Shown: piece by piece, positions 24,251 through 32,715 of the stretch
Layout of the letters: every line of letters starts with the position of its first letter
How positions within the stretch are numbered: position 1 is the first letter of the stretch
Assembly (NCBI RefSeq): GCF_900105585.1
Contig: NZ_FNRT01000002.1
Location: forward strand, 4,154,001 to 4,218,000
Direction: 5' to 3'
DNA: 64,000 bases
DNA from: Nocardioides exalbidus
Lineage (GTDB): Bacteria; Actinomycetota; Actinomycetes; Propionibacteriales; Nocardioidaceae
Notes under the pieces: model-generated
Seen by the model: only the letters and a program-made list of their open reading frames with translations
Database searches by the model: none
What the model was told of the DNA's origin: nothing
Translations under genes and position numbers: made by a program

Positions 24251-25131
24251 CGCTGTTCGTCAGCCGGTCCGGCACCCGCACCCTCTACGACTCGGTCTCC
24301 GAGGCCAGCTCGGCCGTGGTCATCCGCCGCTACTCCAGCTCCTTCGGGCTGGCCTCCCGGCTGCTCGCCGAGCCGGTCCGCACCCAGGTGCGCAACATCT
24401 ACGCCCTGGTCCGCGTGGCCGACGAGATCGTGGACAACCCCGACCAGGGGCTGGCGCGCGAGGCTCGCGCGACGATGCTCCACTGGCTCCAGGAGGACGT
24501 GCGCCACGCCCTCGCGACCGGCTACAGCGGCAACCTCGTGGTGCACGCGTTCGCACGCACCGCCATCGACGTCGGGATCGAGGACGACGTCGTCGCCCCG
24601 TTCTTCGACTCCATGCGCATGGACCTCGACACCCGCAGTCACACGCAGGAGTCCTTCGACCGCTACGTGTACGGCTCGGCAGAGGTCGTGGGACTGATGT
24701 GCCTGCGGGCGTTCCTCGCCGCTCCCGACGCCCAGGGGCCCACCACCGCGTCCTACGACGAGCTGGCCCCCGGCGCCCGCCGTCTCGGCGCTGCCTTCCA
24801 GAAGCTCAACTTCGTCCGCGACCTCACCGACGACCACGACCTGCTCCGGCGCGACTACTTCCCCGGCCTCGACGTCGAGACGTTCTGCGACACCGACCGC
24901 GACCGCATCCTCGACGACATCGACGCCGACCTCGCCGCCGCTGCGGCCGTCGTACCACGGCTGCCCTCGAGCAGCCGCCGGGCCGTCCTCGCGGCCCACG
25001 CGACCTTCGCCGAGCTCGCCACGCGGCTGCGCGCGACGCCCGCGGAGCAGATCCGGCGTACCCGCGTCCGCGTGCCGGCAGCAGTGAAGCTGAGGCTCGT
25101 CGCGAGTGCGCTGCACGGAGGCGCCGCGTGA
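24247..25131 (+). CDS. crtB: Phytoene synthase
   Basis: CrtB joins two GGPP to phytoene, the first committed step. The 294-aa product has Asp-rich motifs DEIVDNP (59-65) and DLTDDHDLLRRDYFPG, and the squalene/phytoene synthase pattern YGSAEVVGLMCLRAF. The ATG overlaps the crtE stop as ATGA. Lengths and motifs fit CrtB rather than squalene synthase; the genes around it settle the assignment. Confidence 0.93.
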   Translation: MTLFVSRSGTRTLYDSVSEASSAVVIRRYSSSFGLASRLLAEPVRTQVRNIYALVRVADEIVDNPDQGLAREARATMLHWLQEDVRHALATGYSGNLVVHAFARTAIDVGIEDDVVAPFFDSMRMDLDTRSHTQESFDRYVYGSAEVVGLMCLRAFLAAPDAQGPTTASYDELAPGARRLGAAFQKLNFVRDLTDDHDLLRRDYFPGLDVETFCDTDRDRILDDIDADLAAAAAVVPRLPSSSRRAVLAAHATFAELATRLRATPAEQIRRTRVRVPAAVKLRLVASALHGGAA

Positions 25132-26768
25132 CGATCCGCCTCCCCGAGCGCATGGCCGACGTGGTCTCGCGCCGCAACGCACCCGCCGGCGCGGGCGGTC
25201 CACGCCACGTCGTGGTCGTCGGCGGCGGCGTCGCCGGGCTCGCCACGGCCGCCCTGCTCGCCTCGCGCGGCCACCAGGTCGACCTGCTGGAGAAGAACGC
25301 CGACCTCGGTGGCCGGGTCGGCAGCGTCGAGCGCGACGGCTACCGGTTCGACACCGGTGCGTCCTGGTGGCTCATGCCCGAGGTGTTCGAGCACTTCTTC
25401 GAGCTCCTGGGCACGACGGTCGCGGCCGAGCTCGAGCTGACCGTGCTCGACCCGAGCTACCGCGTCTTCTTCGAGGGTCACCCCCACCCGGTCGACCTGC
25501 GCCCCGACCGCGAGCACAACCGGGCGCTCTTCGAGTCGATCGAGCCCGGCGCCGGCGATGCCTTCGACGCCTACCTGCGCTCGGCCGAGGACACCTACGA
25601 CATGGCGCTGCGCCGGTTCCTCTACACCAGCTTCGACTCCCCCGGCGCCTTCCTGCACCCCGACGTGCTGCGCCGCGCCCCGCGGCTGGGCCGGCTGCTC
25701 ACCCGGTCGCTGGAGAAGCACGTGGCCGCCTCGTTCCGCGACAACCGGCTGAGGCAGGTCCTCGGCTACCCGGCCGTCTTCCTCGGCTCGTCCCCGGACC
25801 GGACGCCGAGCATGTACCACCTGATGAGCCGCCTCGACCTGGGTGACCAGGTGCTCTACCCGCAGGGCGGCTTCACCCGCCTCGTCGAGGTCCTGGCCTC
25901 CCTGGCCAGGCGGCACGGTGCCCGACTGCACACCGGCACCGAGGTCACGCGGATCCTCACCCGGTCCGACGCCCGCGGGCGCGCCCGGGTGGCGGGCGTC
26001 GAGCACACCCGCGCCGACGAGGGCACCAGCACGGTCACCGCAGACCTCGTGGTGGGTGCCGCCGACCTGCACCACCTCGAGACGGCGCTCGTCGACCCGG
26101 AGCACCGGACCCACCCGGAGCCGGCGTGGAAGAAGCGCTCCCCCGGTCCCGGCGCGGTGCTGGCGCTGCTCGGGGTGGAGGGCCGCCTGCCGCAGCTGCC
26201 CCACCACTCGCTGTTCTTCACCGCCGACTGGGCGCAGAACTTCGGTGACATCTTCGGCTCCCGCGCCCGGGTTCCGGACCCCGCCTCGATCTACGTGTGC
26301 AAGCCGTCCGAGACCGACCCGACCGTCGCCCCCGAGGGCTGCGAGAATCTCTTCGTGCTCGTACCCGTGCCCGCCGACCCCGGCATCGGTCACGGCGGTG
26401 ACGACGGCGGCGGCTCACCCGCCGTGGAGCAGGCCGCCGACCGGGCGATCGACCAGGTCGCCGCGTGGGCCGGCATCCCCGACCTCCGCGACCGCATCCG
26501 CGTGCGCCGCACCATCGGCCCGCGCGACTTCGAGACCGGCTACCACGCCTGGCGCGGCGGCGCGCTGGGCCTGGAGCACACGCTCCGCCAGAGCGCGTTC
26601 CTCCGGCCCGGCAACGCGAGCGCGAAGGTCGACGGGCTGCTCTACGCCGGCTCCACGACCGTGCCCGGCGTCGGCCTGCCGATGTGCCTGATCAGCGCCG
26701 AGCTGGTGCTCAAGCGGGTCACCGGCGACCTCTCCAGCCTCCCCGTGCCACCGCGGACGGTGCCATGA
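25128..26768 (+). CDS. crtI: Phytoene desaturase
   Basis: CrtI is an FAD enzyme that desaturates phytoene to lycopene. The 546-aa product has the dinucleotide-binding site VVVGGGVAGLATAALLASRG (residues 29-48), the ELNADLGGRV-like segment EKNADLGGRVGSVERDGYRF, and the C-terminal GLLYAGSTTVPGVGLPMCLI carotenoid desaturase signature. The GTG start overlaps the crtB stop as GTGA. The step number cannot be told; four steps to lycopene fits the cyclases that follow. Confidence 0.92.
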   Translation: MTIRLPERMADVVSRRNAPAGAGGPRHVVVVGGGVAGLATAALLASRGHQVDLLEKNADLGGRVGSVERDGYRFDTGASWWLMPEVFEHFFELLGTTVAAELELTVLDPSYRVFFEGHPHPVDLRPDREHNRALFESIEPGAGDAFDAYLRSAEDTYDMALRRFLYTSFDSPGAFLHPDVLRRAPRLGRLLTRSLEKHVAASFRDNRLRQVLGYPAVFLGSSPDRTPSMYHLMSRLDLGDQVLYPQGGFTRLVEVLASLARRHGARLHTGTEVTRILTRSDARGRARVAGVEHTRADEGTSTVTADLVVGAADLHHLETALVDPEHRTHPEPAWKKRSPGPGAVLALLGVEGRLPQLPHHSLFFTADWAQNFGDIFGSRARVPDPASIYVCKPSETDPTVAPEGCENLFVLVPVPADPGIGHGGDDGGGSPAVEQAADRAIDQVAAWAGIPDLRDRIRVRRTIGPRDFETGYHAWRGGALGLEHTLRQSAFLRPGNASAKVDGLLYAGSTTVPGVGLPMCLISAELVLKRVTGDLSSLPVPPRTVP

Positions 26769-27130
26769 GCCCGGAGCACTTGGCCTACGTCGCGATGCTC
26801 GCGTTCTGCCTCGCGGGGACGCTGCCGCTGGTGCCCGCGTTCCGGTTGACGGTGCTGCGCTCGCCCGGGCGGCTGCTGCTGACCGTGCTGCTCGCCGGCA
26901 CCCCCTTCCTGCTCTGGGACGTGTGGGCGACCCACGAGGGGCACTGGTGGTTCGACGCCGACCAGACGCTGCCCTGGCGGGTCGCCGGCCTGCCGCTGGA
27001 GGAGGTGGCCTTCTTCGTGGTGATCCCCGTCGTGTCGGTGCTGACCCTCGAGGGCGTCCGTGCCGCCAGGAGCGGCGTACGTCCGGGTGCCCGGCGCGCA
27101 GCGGCGCGCGACAGCGAGGCGGCCCGATGA
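26765..27130 (+). CDS. crtYc: Lycopene cyclase subunit, CrtYc type
   Basis: A 121-aa membrane protein with three hydrophobic segments and the motifs FLLWDVWATHEGHWWFD and LPLEEVAFFVVIPVVSVL, which mark the heterodimeric bacterial lycopene cyclase. It pairs with the next gene to cyclise lycopene ends to beta or epsilon rings. The ATG overlaps the crtI stop as ATGA. A C-terminal basic tail follows the last segment. Confidence 0.9.
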   Translation: MSPEHLAYVAMLAFCLAGTLPLVPAFRLTVLRSPGRLLLTVLLAGTPFLLWDVWATHEGHWWFDADQTLPWRVAGLPLEEVAFFVVIPVVSVLTLEGVRAARSGVRPGARRAAARDSEAAR

Positions 27131-27498
27131 GCTACACCGCCATCGCCGTGCTGTGCGTGCCGCTCGCGGTCGTGCTCGACCGCTGGGTGGCTCGCACCCG
27201 GCTGACGTCGAGCGGGGACTGGTGGGCCGCCTACGCGATCATCGTGTTCTTCCAGCTGCTCACCAACGGCTGGCTCACCGGACGCGGGATCGTGCAGTAC
27301 TCCGGCGACGCGATCATCGGCAGCGGAGACCGGGCCTTCATCGGTGACGGCAGGCTCTTCTTCGCCCCCGTCGAGGACCTCGGCTTCGGCTTCGGGCTGG
27401 TGCTCGCGAGCTGCGTCGCGTGGACCTGGCTGGGCGGGCGACGTACGGCCGTGGCCGGACGCGGCGACGAATACCGACAGGGACAGCCGCGCGGATGA
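27127..27498 (+). CDS. crtYd: Lycopene cyclase subunit, CrtYd type
   Basis: A 123-aa membrane protein with about three hydrophobic segments. NGWLTGRGIVQYSGDAIIG and FFAPVEDLGFGFGLVLA match the second half of the heterodimeric lycopene cyclase. It overlaps crtYc by ATGA. Together the two genes are expected to make beta- or epsilon-ring carotenoids; ring type cannot be decided here. Confidence 0.88.
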   Translation: MSYTAIAVLCVPLAVVLDRWVARTRLTSSGDWWAAYAIIVFFQLLTNGWLTGRGIVQYSGDAIIGSGDRAFIGDGRLFFAPVEDLGFGFGLVLASCVAWTWLGGRRTAVAGRGDEYRQGQPRG

Positions 27499-28871
27499 GC
27501 CTCGCCACCCGGCTGCAGGCGATGCAGCCCACCGACGTCGGTGTCCCCGGTCCCACGCCCCTCGACATGGCACGTGCCTTCCGGTCCGTGCGCGCCGACC
27601 CGCTGTCGTTCCTCGTCGCCGCGCGCGAGCTCCACGGCGACACCGTCTCCTTCCCGGTCCCGGGACCACCCGCGCTGCTGCTGACCGACCCCCTCGACGT
27701 CAAGCGCGTGCTCCAGACCTCGGCGCGCAGCTGGTCCAAGGAGACGGTGCAGTACGCCGCCCTCGCGCGGGTCACCGGTCCCGGCCTGCTCGCGTCCGCC
27801 GAGCCGAGCTGGATCGAGCACCGGCGAGTGGCCGCCCCCGCCTTCCACCACGAGCGCCTCGCGGCCGTGGGCGACCAGGTGCGAGCGGCAGCGCGCGAGA
27901 GCATCGAGTCCCGGCTGCGCGACGTCCGCGACGGTGACGTGGTCGACGTCGCCGCCCTCACCCACACCATCGGGCTCGACGCGGTGGGTCGCGCGCTCTT
28001 CGGCGCCGACCTCTCCGGCCAGGCCCAGGACCTGCTCGCGGCCACGAGCTCGTCGGCCGACATCGTCGTCCGGCTCGGCCGTTCGATCGTGCCGACGGCC
28101 GAGTGGGCACCCTCGCGCACGAACCTCCGGCTCCGCTCCGCGCGACGCCGCCTCGACCGCGGGGCGGCCGAGATCATCGCCCAGCGCCGCGCCCGGCACC
28201 GGACCGGCGGGACGACCACCCACGGCGACGACCTCCTCGGCCTCATGCTCGACAGCGGCATGGACGACCGTGGCATCCGCGACGAGCTGGTGACGATGGT
28301 GATCGCCGGGCACGAGACGGTGGCCGCGGCGCTGGCGTGGACGCTGATGCTGCTGGCCGAGCACCCCGTCGAGCAGGAGCGGGTCGCCGCCGAGCTCGCC
28401 GCGCACCCCGGCCCGGTCTCCCTCGTCGGACACCGCGAGCAGCTGCCCTGGACGCGCGCCGTGGTCGACGAGGCACTGCGCCTCTATCCGCCGGCGTGGG
28501 TGATCTCCCGGCGCTCGCGGGAGCCCGACGTGCTCGCCGGTCGCGAGGTGCCGGCCGGCACGCTCGCGATCATCAGCCCGTGGCTCGTGCACCGTCGCGC
28601 CGACCTCTTCCCCGACCCCCTCGCCTTCCGCCCGGAGCGGTTCGTCGACGGACCTGTCCGCACCGGCTACCTCCCGTTCGGACAGGGGCCACGGCTGTGC
28701 ATCGGTCGCGAGTTCGCGCTCGGCGAGATGGTCGTCGTGCTCGCCGAGCTGCTGCGCGGGTCCCGCCTCGAGACCCCGCCGGGCTGGGTGCGACCCGAGC
28801 CCCAGGCGCACGCTGCGGTGCATCCCCGCGGCGGGATGCCACTCGTCGTACGTCATCGCGGAGCCGCATGA
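27495..28871 (+). CDS. Cytochrome P450, probable carotenoid hydroxylase
   Basis: A 458-aa P450 with the I-helix AGHET, the K-helix EALRLYPP (ExxR) and the heme loop FGQGPRLCIG (Cys about 402). The ATG overlaps the crtYd stop. No CrtZ-type hydroxylase is present in the operon, so this enzyme may oxidise carotenoid rings or ends, as the CYP175 family does in Thermus. That would supply the hydroxyl acceptor for the GT2 that follows. The substrate is inferred from context only. Confidence 0.88.
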   Translation: MSLATRLQAMQPTDVGVPGPTPLDMARAFRSVRADPLSFLVAARELHGDTVSFPVPGPPALLLTDPLDVKRVLQTSARSWSKETVQYAALARVTGPGLLASAEPSWIEHRRVAAPAFHHERLAAVGDQVRAAARESIESRLRDVRDGDVVDVAALTHTIGLDAVGRALFGADLSGQAQDLLAATSSSADIVVRLGRSIVPTAEWAPSRTNLRLRSARRRLDRGAAEIIAQRRARHRTGGTTTHGDDLLGLMLDSGMDDRGIRDELVTMVIAGHETVAAALAWTLMLLAEHPVEQERVAAELAAHPGPVSLVGHREQLPWTRAVVDEALRLYPPAWVISRRSREPDVLAGREVPAGTLAIISPWLVHRRADLFPDPLAFRPERFVDGPVRTGYLPFGQGPRLCIGREFALGEMVVVLAELLRGSRLETPPGWVRPEPQAHAAVHPRGGMPLVVRHRGAA

Positions 28872-30028
28872 GCGCCGTCGCGCTGGCCACCGACCTGGTC
28901 CTGCTCGCCGTCCTGGTCGCGGTGGCGGCCGCGGCGCACCGCTGGGTGGCGGACCTCCGCACCCTGCCGCCGACGCCCGCTCCGGCGGTCGGGCCCGCCC
29001 CCTCGGTGTCGGTGGTCGTGCCGGCTCGCGACGAGGCGCTCGCGCTGCCCCGCCTCCTGCGTGCCCTGGCCGAGCAGTCCGTGCCGCTGGCGGAGGTGGT
29101 TGTCGTCGACGACGCGTCGAGCGACGACACCGCGGCGGTCGCCCGCGACCTCGGCGCCCGCGTCGTCCCGGCCGGGCGTCCGCCCGCGGGCTGGACGGGC
29201 AAGGCGTGGGCGTGCCACGTCGGCGCCGCGACGACCACGGGTGATCTGCTGCTTTTCCTCGATGCCGACGTGACGCTGGCGCCCGACGCGACCGCACGCC
29301 TGCTGGAGGCCCACCGACGGCACGGCGGACTGGTGTCCGTGCAGCCGCACCACCGCGTGGTGCGGCCCTACGAGCAGCTGTCCGCCTGGTTCAACCTGGT
29401 CGCCGTGATGGCGAGCGGCGCCTTCACCCGCACACCGCGCGGCACCCCGATGGCCTTCGGGCCGTGCCTCCTGACCTCCCGCGACGACCTCGCGCGCAGC
29501 GGCGGCCACGAGGCCGTGCGCGGCGCGATCCTCGACGACGCCGCCCTCGCCGGTGCCTACGACCGGGTCGGCCTGCCGGTCTGGTGCGCTGTGGGCGGCG
29601 ACGCCGCCCGGATGCGCAGCTACCCGGGCGGACTGCGCCGCCTCGTGGCGGGGTGGTCGAAGAACATCGCGTCCGGCGCGACCGCCGCCGACCCGCGGGC
29701 GGCGGTGACCACTGTCGCCTGGGTGGCGACGCACCACGCCGTCGCCGTCGGCGCCGTCCTGGCCCTGCTGGCCCCCGTGACCTCCGCGGAACCTGTCGGC
29801 AGCCCCGCCCTGTGGGCGATCGCCTACGCCGCCACGGCACTGGACGTCCGCAGGCTGCTGCACCGCGTCGGCACCTTCCGCTGGTGGACGTGGCTGCTGT
29901 TCCCGGTGCCGCTGCTCGCCTTCGACCTCGTCTTCGCGCGCTCCCTCGTGGACACGACAGTCCGTCGCTCGGTGCGGTGGCGCGGGCGCGAGGTCGACCT
30001 CCGCCGGTCGCCCGAGGAGGCCGCCTGA
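28868..30028 (+). CDS. GT2 glycosyltransferase, CrtQ-like
   Basis: A 386-aa membrane glycosyltransferase family 2 protein. It has an N-terminal anchor (MSAVALATDLVLLAVLVAVA), the A-type fold VSVVVPARDEALALPRLL, VVVVDDASSDDTAA and FLDADVT, and C-terminal membrane segments. The pattern resembles the carotenoid glycosyltransferase CrtQ of the staphyloxanthin pathway. It is expected to glycosylate the oxidised carotenoid. The ATG overlaps the P450 stop. The sugar and acceptor are inferred. Confidence 0.85.
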   Translation: MSAVALATDLVLLAVLVAVAAAAHRWVADLRTLPPTPAPAVGPAPSVSVVVPARDEALALPRLLRALAEQSVPLAEVVVVDDASSDDTAAVARDLGARVVPAGRPPAGWTGKAWACHVGAATTTGDLLLFLDADVTLAPDATARLLEAHRRHGGLVSVQPHHRVVRPYEQLSAWFNLVAVMASGAFTRTPRGTPMAFGPCLLTSRDDLARSGGHEAVRGAILDDAALAGAYDRVGLPVWCAVGGDAARMRSYPGGLRRLVAGWSKNIASGATAADPRAAVTTVAWVATHHAVAVGAVLALLAPVTSAEPVGSPALWAIAYAATALDVRRLLHRVGTFRWWTWLLFPVPLLAFDLVFARSLVDTTVRRSVRWRGREVDLRRSPEEAA

Positions 30029-30528
30029 TGCTGCAGCTGGTGATGCCGCAGACCTGGACCGTCGTCGTCGACGTGATCGCGTGGGGTCTCTTCCACGCGC
30101 TCACCGGCTACGCCGCGCACCGGCTGCCGGACCGTCGGTTGGCCCGTGACGGCTGGGGCCTCCGGCAGCGCCGCTTCGAGGACGGCGGCCGGTGGTACCG
30201 CCGTCGGCTGCGGATCCACCGGTGGAAGGACCGGCTGCCGGAGGCCGGTGCACTGTTCGCCGGCGGCATCAGCAAGCGCGAGCTGCCGGCACTCGACGTG
30301 GACGGGCTCCGGGTCTTCGTGCGCGAGACCCGGCGCGCCGAGCTCGCGCACTGGTGGGCGCTCTGGTGCGGTCCGCTCTTCGTGCTGTGGAACCCGCCGC
30401 TGCCCGCGGCGCTCCTCGTCACCTACGGCGTGCTGGTCAACCTTCCCTTCATCGCCATCCAGCGTCACAACCGCTTCCGCACCCAGGCGCTGATCGAGCG
30501 GCTCGAGCAGCGTCGGACGCGCGCATGA
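30028..30528 (+). CDS. Carotenoid glycoside acyltransferase, CrtO-like (staphyloxanthin type)
   Basis: A 166-aa protein resembling CrtO of Staphylococcus, the acyltransferase that acylates the sugar of glycosylated carotenoid. Matching segments are AAHRLPDRRLARDGWGLRQR, WYRRRLRIHRWKDRLPE, GGISKREL and the end PFIAIQRHNRFRTQ. It has two or three hydrophobic segments. It starts at ATG 30028 (TGATG overlap with the GT2 stop), so it is tightly coupled to it. The name CrtO here means acyltransferase, not ketolase. Confidence 0.8.
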   Translation: MLQLVMPQTWTVVVDVIAWGLFHALTGYAAHRLPDRRLARDGWGLRQRRFEDGGRWYRRRLRIHRWKDRLPEAGALFAGGISKRELPALDVDGLRVFVRETRRAELAHWWALWCGPLFVLWNPPLPAALLVTYGVLVNLPFIAIQRHNRFRTQALIERLEQRRTRA

Positions 30529-31382
30529 CCACCCGGGACGAGGCACCACCACGCCCCTCGCCACCCGCCGAGCAGGCGCCCTCGCGGCACGGACCCATCG
30601 CCCAGCTGCTCATCGCCTGGTCCCCGCTGAGCCTGATCCTGGTCTGCTACTGGGTCGCGCAGTGGGTCACGGCCCCGCTGGGCACCGGTGACGCCGCCGA
30701 CACCAACCGCCTGGGGGCCGGCCTGCACGTCCTGGGGCCGGCGCGGGGCGACGAGGCCCTGTTCGGCACGGTGCCGACGGTGTGGCTGCAGGCGCAGGTG
30801 GTCGACGGGACGGCCCACTGGTGGGACGCACTGGCCGCCCTCGTCTACGTGACGCACTTCCTCACCATCCCGCTCATCACGGCCGTGGCCTGGTTCCGGC
30901 TGCGCGACCGCTTCGGGGAGTGGCTGACGGCCGTTCTCACGATGTCGGTCCTCGGCATCGCCGTCTACCTGGCCTACCCCGCCGCCCCGCCGTGGCTGGC
31001 TGCCGATCTCGGCGCCGTCGGGCCGGTGGAGCGCATCTCCTCGCTCGGGTGGCACTCGCTCGGCCTCGACCCGGTCGCGCGGCTGGTCGAGTCCGGGCAG
31101 TCCGGCAGCAACCCGGTCGCCGCGATGCCGTCGCTGCACGCGGCGGCGGCGCTGCTCGCGGCGCTCTTTCTCTGGCGCTCGGTCGGCACGGCCTGGCGCA
31201 TCACCCTGGCGGCGTACGCCCTCGCGATGGCGCTGACGCTGGTCTACACCGGCGAGCACTACGTCGTCGACGTGGTCGCCGGCTGGACCGTCGCCGCGAT
31301 CGGGGCGGCGGCAGGACACCTCGTGCGCTCCGCCACTCGTCCCCCTCACCCACCCCGTCCGTCCCGCAGGAGGACCTCATGA
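30525..31382 (+). CDS. PAP2-family membrane phosphatase/phosphotransferase
   Basis: A 285-aa membrane protein with five or six hydrophobic segments and two PAP2 motifs, MPSLHAAAA and GEHYVVDVVAG (the catalytic His-Asp pattern). PAP2_3-type members act on lipid phosphates or inositol lipids. It lies between the acyltransferase and idi and overlaps both by ATGA. It may dephosphorylate polyprenyl or lipid phosphates in the pathway, but no carotenoid role is established for this family. Function is inferred. Confidence 0.8.
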   Translation: MTTRDEAPPRPSPPAEQAPSRHGPIAQLLIAWSPLSLILVCYWVAQWVTAPLGTGDAADTNRLGAGLHVLGPARGDEALFGTVPTVWLQAQVVDGTAHWWDALAALVYVTHFLTIPLITAVAWFRLRDRFGEWLTAVLTMSVLGIAVYLAYPAAPPWLAADLGAVGPVERISSLGWHSLGLDPVARLVESGQSGSNPVAAMPSLHAAAALLAALFLWRSVGTAWRITLAAYALAMALTLVYTGEHYVVDVVAGWTVAAIGAAAGHLVRSATRPPHPPRPSRRRTS

Positions 31383-31981
31383 CCTCGCACACCGACCCCA
31401 CGACGACGACGCTCGAGCCCGAGCAGGTCGTCCTGCTCGACGAGCAGGGCCGGTCCATCAGCACCGCGGACAAGGCCACCGTGCACCACGCGGCGACCCC
31501 CCTGCACCTCGCCTTCTCCTGCTACCTCTTCGACGCCGACGGGCGGGTGCTGGTCACCCAGAGGGCGTTGCACAAGGCGACCTTCCCCGGCGTCTGGACC
31601 AACAGCTGCTGCGGCCACCCCGCCCCGGGCGAGTCGATCTCCGAGGCGGTGGGCCGCAGGGTCGAGCAGGAGCTCGGCACCTCGATCTCCGGCCTGCGCC
31701 TGCTGCTGCCCCGCTTCCGCTACCGCGCCGAGCAGGACGGGGTCGTCGAGAACGAGATGTGCCCGGTCTTCGTCGCGACCACAGATGGCCCGGTCGTCCC
31801 GGACCCGGACGAGGTGGGCGACGTCGCGTGGGAGCCGTGGGCGCAGTTCCGCGCCGCCGTCCTGGACGGTTCCCGGCAGGTCTCGGTGTGGTGCCGCGAG
31901 CAGGTCGCCCAGCTCCCGGAGGACCCGCGCAGCGCTGCACCGGCCTCTCCGGACGACCTGCCCCCGGCTGCTCGCGCCTGA
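31379..31981 (+). CDS. idi: Isopentenyl-diphosphate delta-isomerase, type I
   Basis: A 200-aa Nudix-fold enzyme that interconverts IPP and DMAPP, feeding crtE. It has the catalytic Cys in TNSCCGHPAPGES, the metal-binding Glu pattern in EQDGVVENEMCPVFV and the family order HLAFSCYLFDADGRVLVTQRA. ATG 31379 follows AGGAGGACC and overlaps the PAP2 stop. It closes the operon; ImuA' follows after about 60 bp with its own SOS box. Confidence 0.93.
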   Translation: MTSHTDPTTTTLEPEQVVLLDEQGRSISTADKATVHHAATPLHLAFSCYLFDADGRVLVTQRALHKATFPGVWTNSCCGHPAPGESISEAVGRRVEQELGTSISGLRLLLPRFRYRAEQDGVVENEMCPVFVATTDGPVVPDPDEVGDVAWEPWAQFRAAVLDGSRQVSVWCREQVAQLPEDPRSAAPASPDDLPPAARA

Positions 31982-32016
31982 CCACCCCCCGCGGGCGCCT
32001 CCCCGCTTGACGTGGT

Positions 32017-32032
32017 TCGAACACGTGTTCGA
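32017..32032 (+). promoter_or_regulatory. LexA/SOS box upstream of imuA'-imuB-dnaE2
   Basis: TCGAACACGTGTTCGA is a perfect 16-bp palindrome and matches the actinobacterial SOS consensus TCGAAC-N4-GTTCGA at every fixed base. It lies 10 bp upstream of the imuA' start. LexA should repress the mutasome operon from here and release it upon DNA damage. Confidence 0.9.
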
Positions 32033-32042
32033 TCATGGGTGC

Positions 32043-32708
32043 ATGTCGTCCAGCCGGTCCGTCGCAGCGCTCGATCCGCGGCGATCGGTGGTCGAGCAGC
32101 TGCGTGAGCGGGTCGCCCAGATGGAGGACAAGCCTGCCGGACAACCGGTGCCGACGTTGCCCGGTCTCGCAGACCTGGTCCCCCTGCACGCGGGACAGAC
32201 CTATGCCGTGGACAGCGCGTCGCTGGCGCTCGCACTGGCGGCCGGCGCCTCGCAGGCGGGCGAGTGGGTCGGCTTCGCGGGCTGTGCCGACTTCGGTGCG
32301 GAGGCGGCCGCGGAGCTGGGCGTCGAGCTCTCCCGCACCGTGCTGGTGCCCGACCCCGGCGAGCACTGGCTCGAGGTCGCGGCTGCCCTCGTCGACGTGC
32401 TCCGGGTGGTCGTGCTGCGCCCACCCGCCTCCGTCGACGAGCGCACCGCCGGCATCCTCGACTCGCGGCTGCGCACGCGCTCGTCGGTGCTCGTGGTGCA
32501 CGGCGACTGGCCGCGGGCGACCGCACGGGTGTCCGTGGAGGGATCTGCGTGGACCGGTCCCGTGGCCGGCACCGGACAGCTGGAGGAGCGCCGGGCACGC
32601 GTCGTCGTACGCCGCGGGGCACGGCCCGCGCAGCACGCCGACCTGACCTGGCCCGGACTGCGCCGGCTCGAGGCACCGGTCCGTGAGCTGCGCCAGGCAT
32701 CCGGGTGA
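32043..32708 (+). CDS. imuA': ImuA' mutasome accessory protein
   Basis: A 221-aa protein placed just before imuB and dnaE2 and just after a perfect SOS box, the actinobacterial ImuA' position. ImuA' is a RecA-like small protein needed for damage-induced mutagenesis with ImuB and DnaE2. No intact Walker A is seen (the AGQTYAVDSASLALALAAG segment sits in its place), as in other ImuA' proteins. ATG 32043 was chosen over an out-of-frame ATG at 32034. The assignment rests on context and size. Confidence 0.82.
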   Translation: MSSSRSVAALDPRRSVVEQLRERVAQMEDKPAGQPVPTLPGLADLVPLHAGQTYAVDSASLALALAAGASQAGEWVGFAGCADFGAEAAAELGVELSRTVLVPDPGEHWLEVAAALVDVLRVVVLRPPASVDERTAGILDSRLRTRSSVLVVHGDWPRATARVSVEGSAWTGPVAGTGQLEERRARVVVRRGARPAQHADLTWPGLRRLEAPVRELRQASG

Positions 32709-32715
32709 GGGTCGG

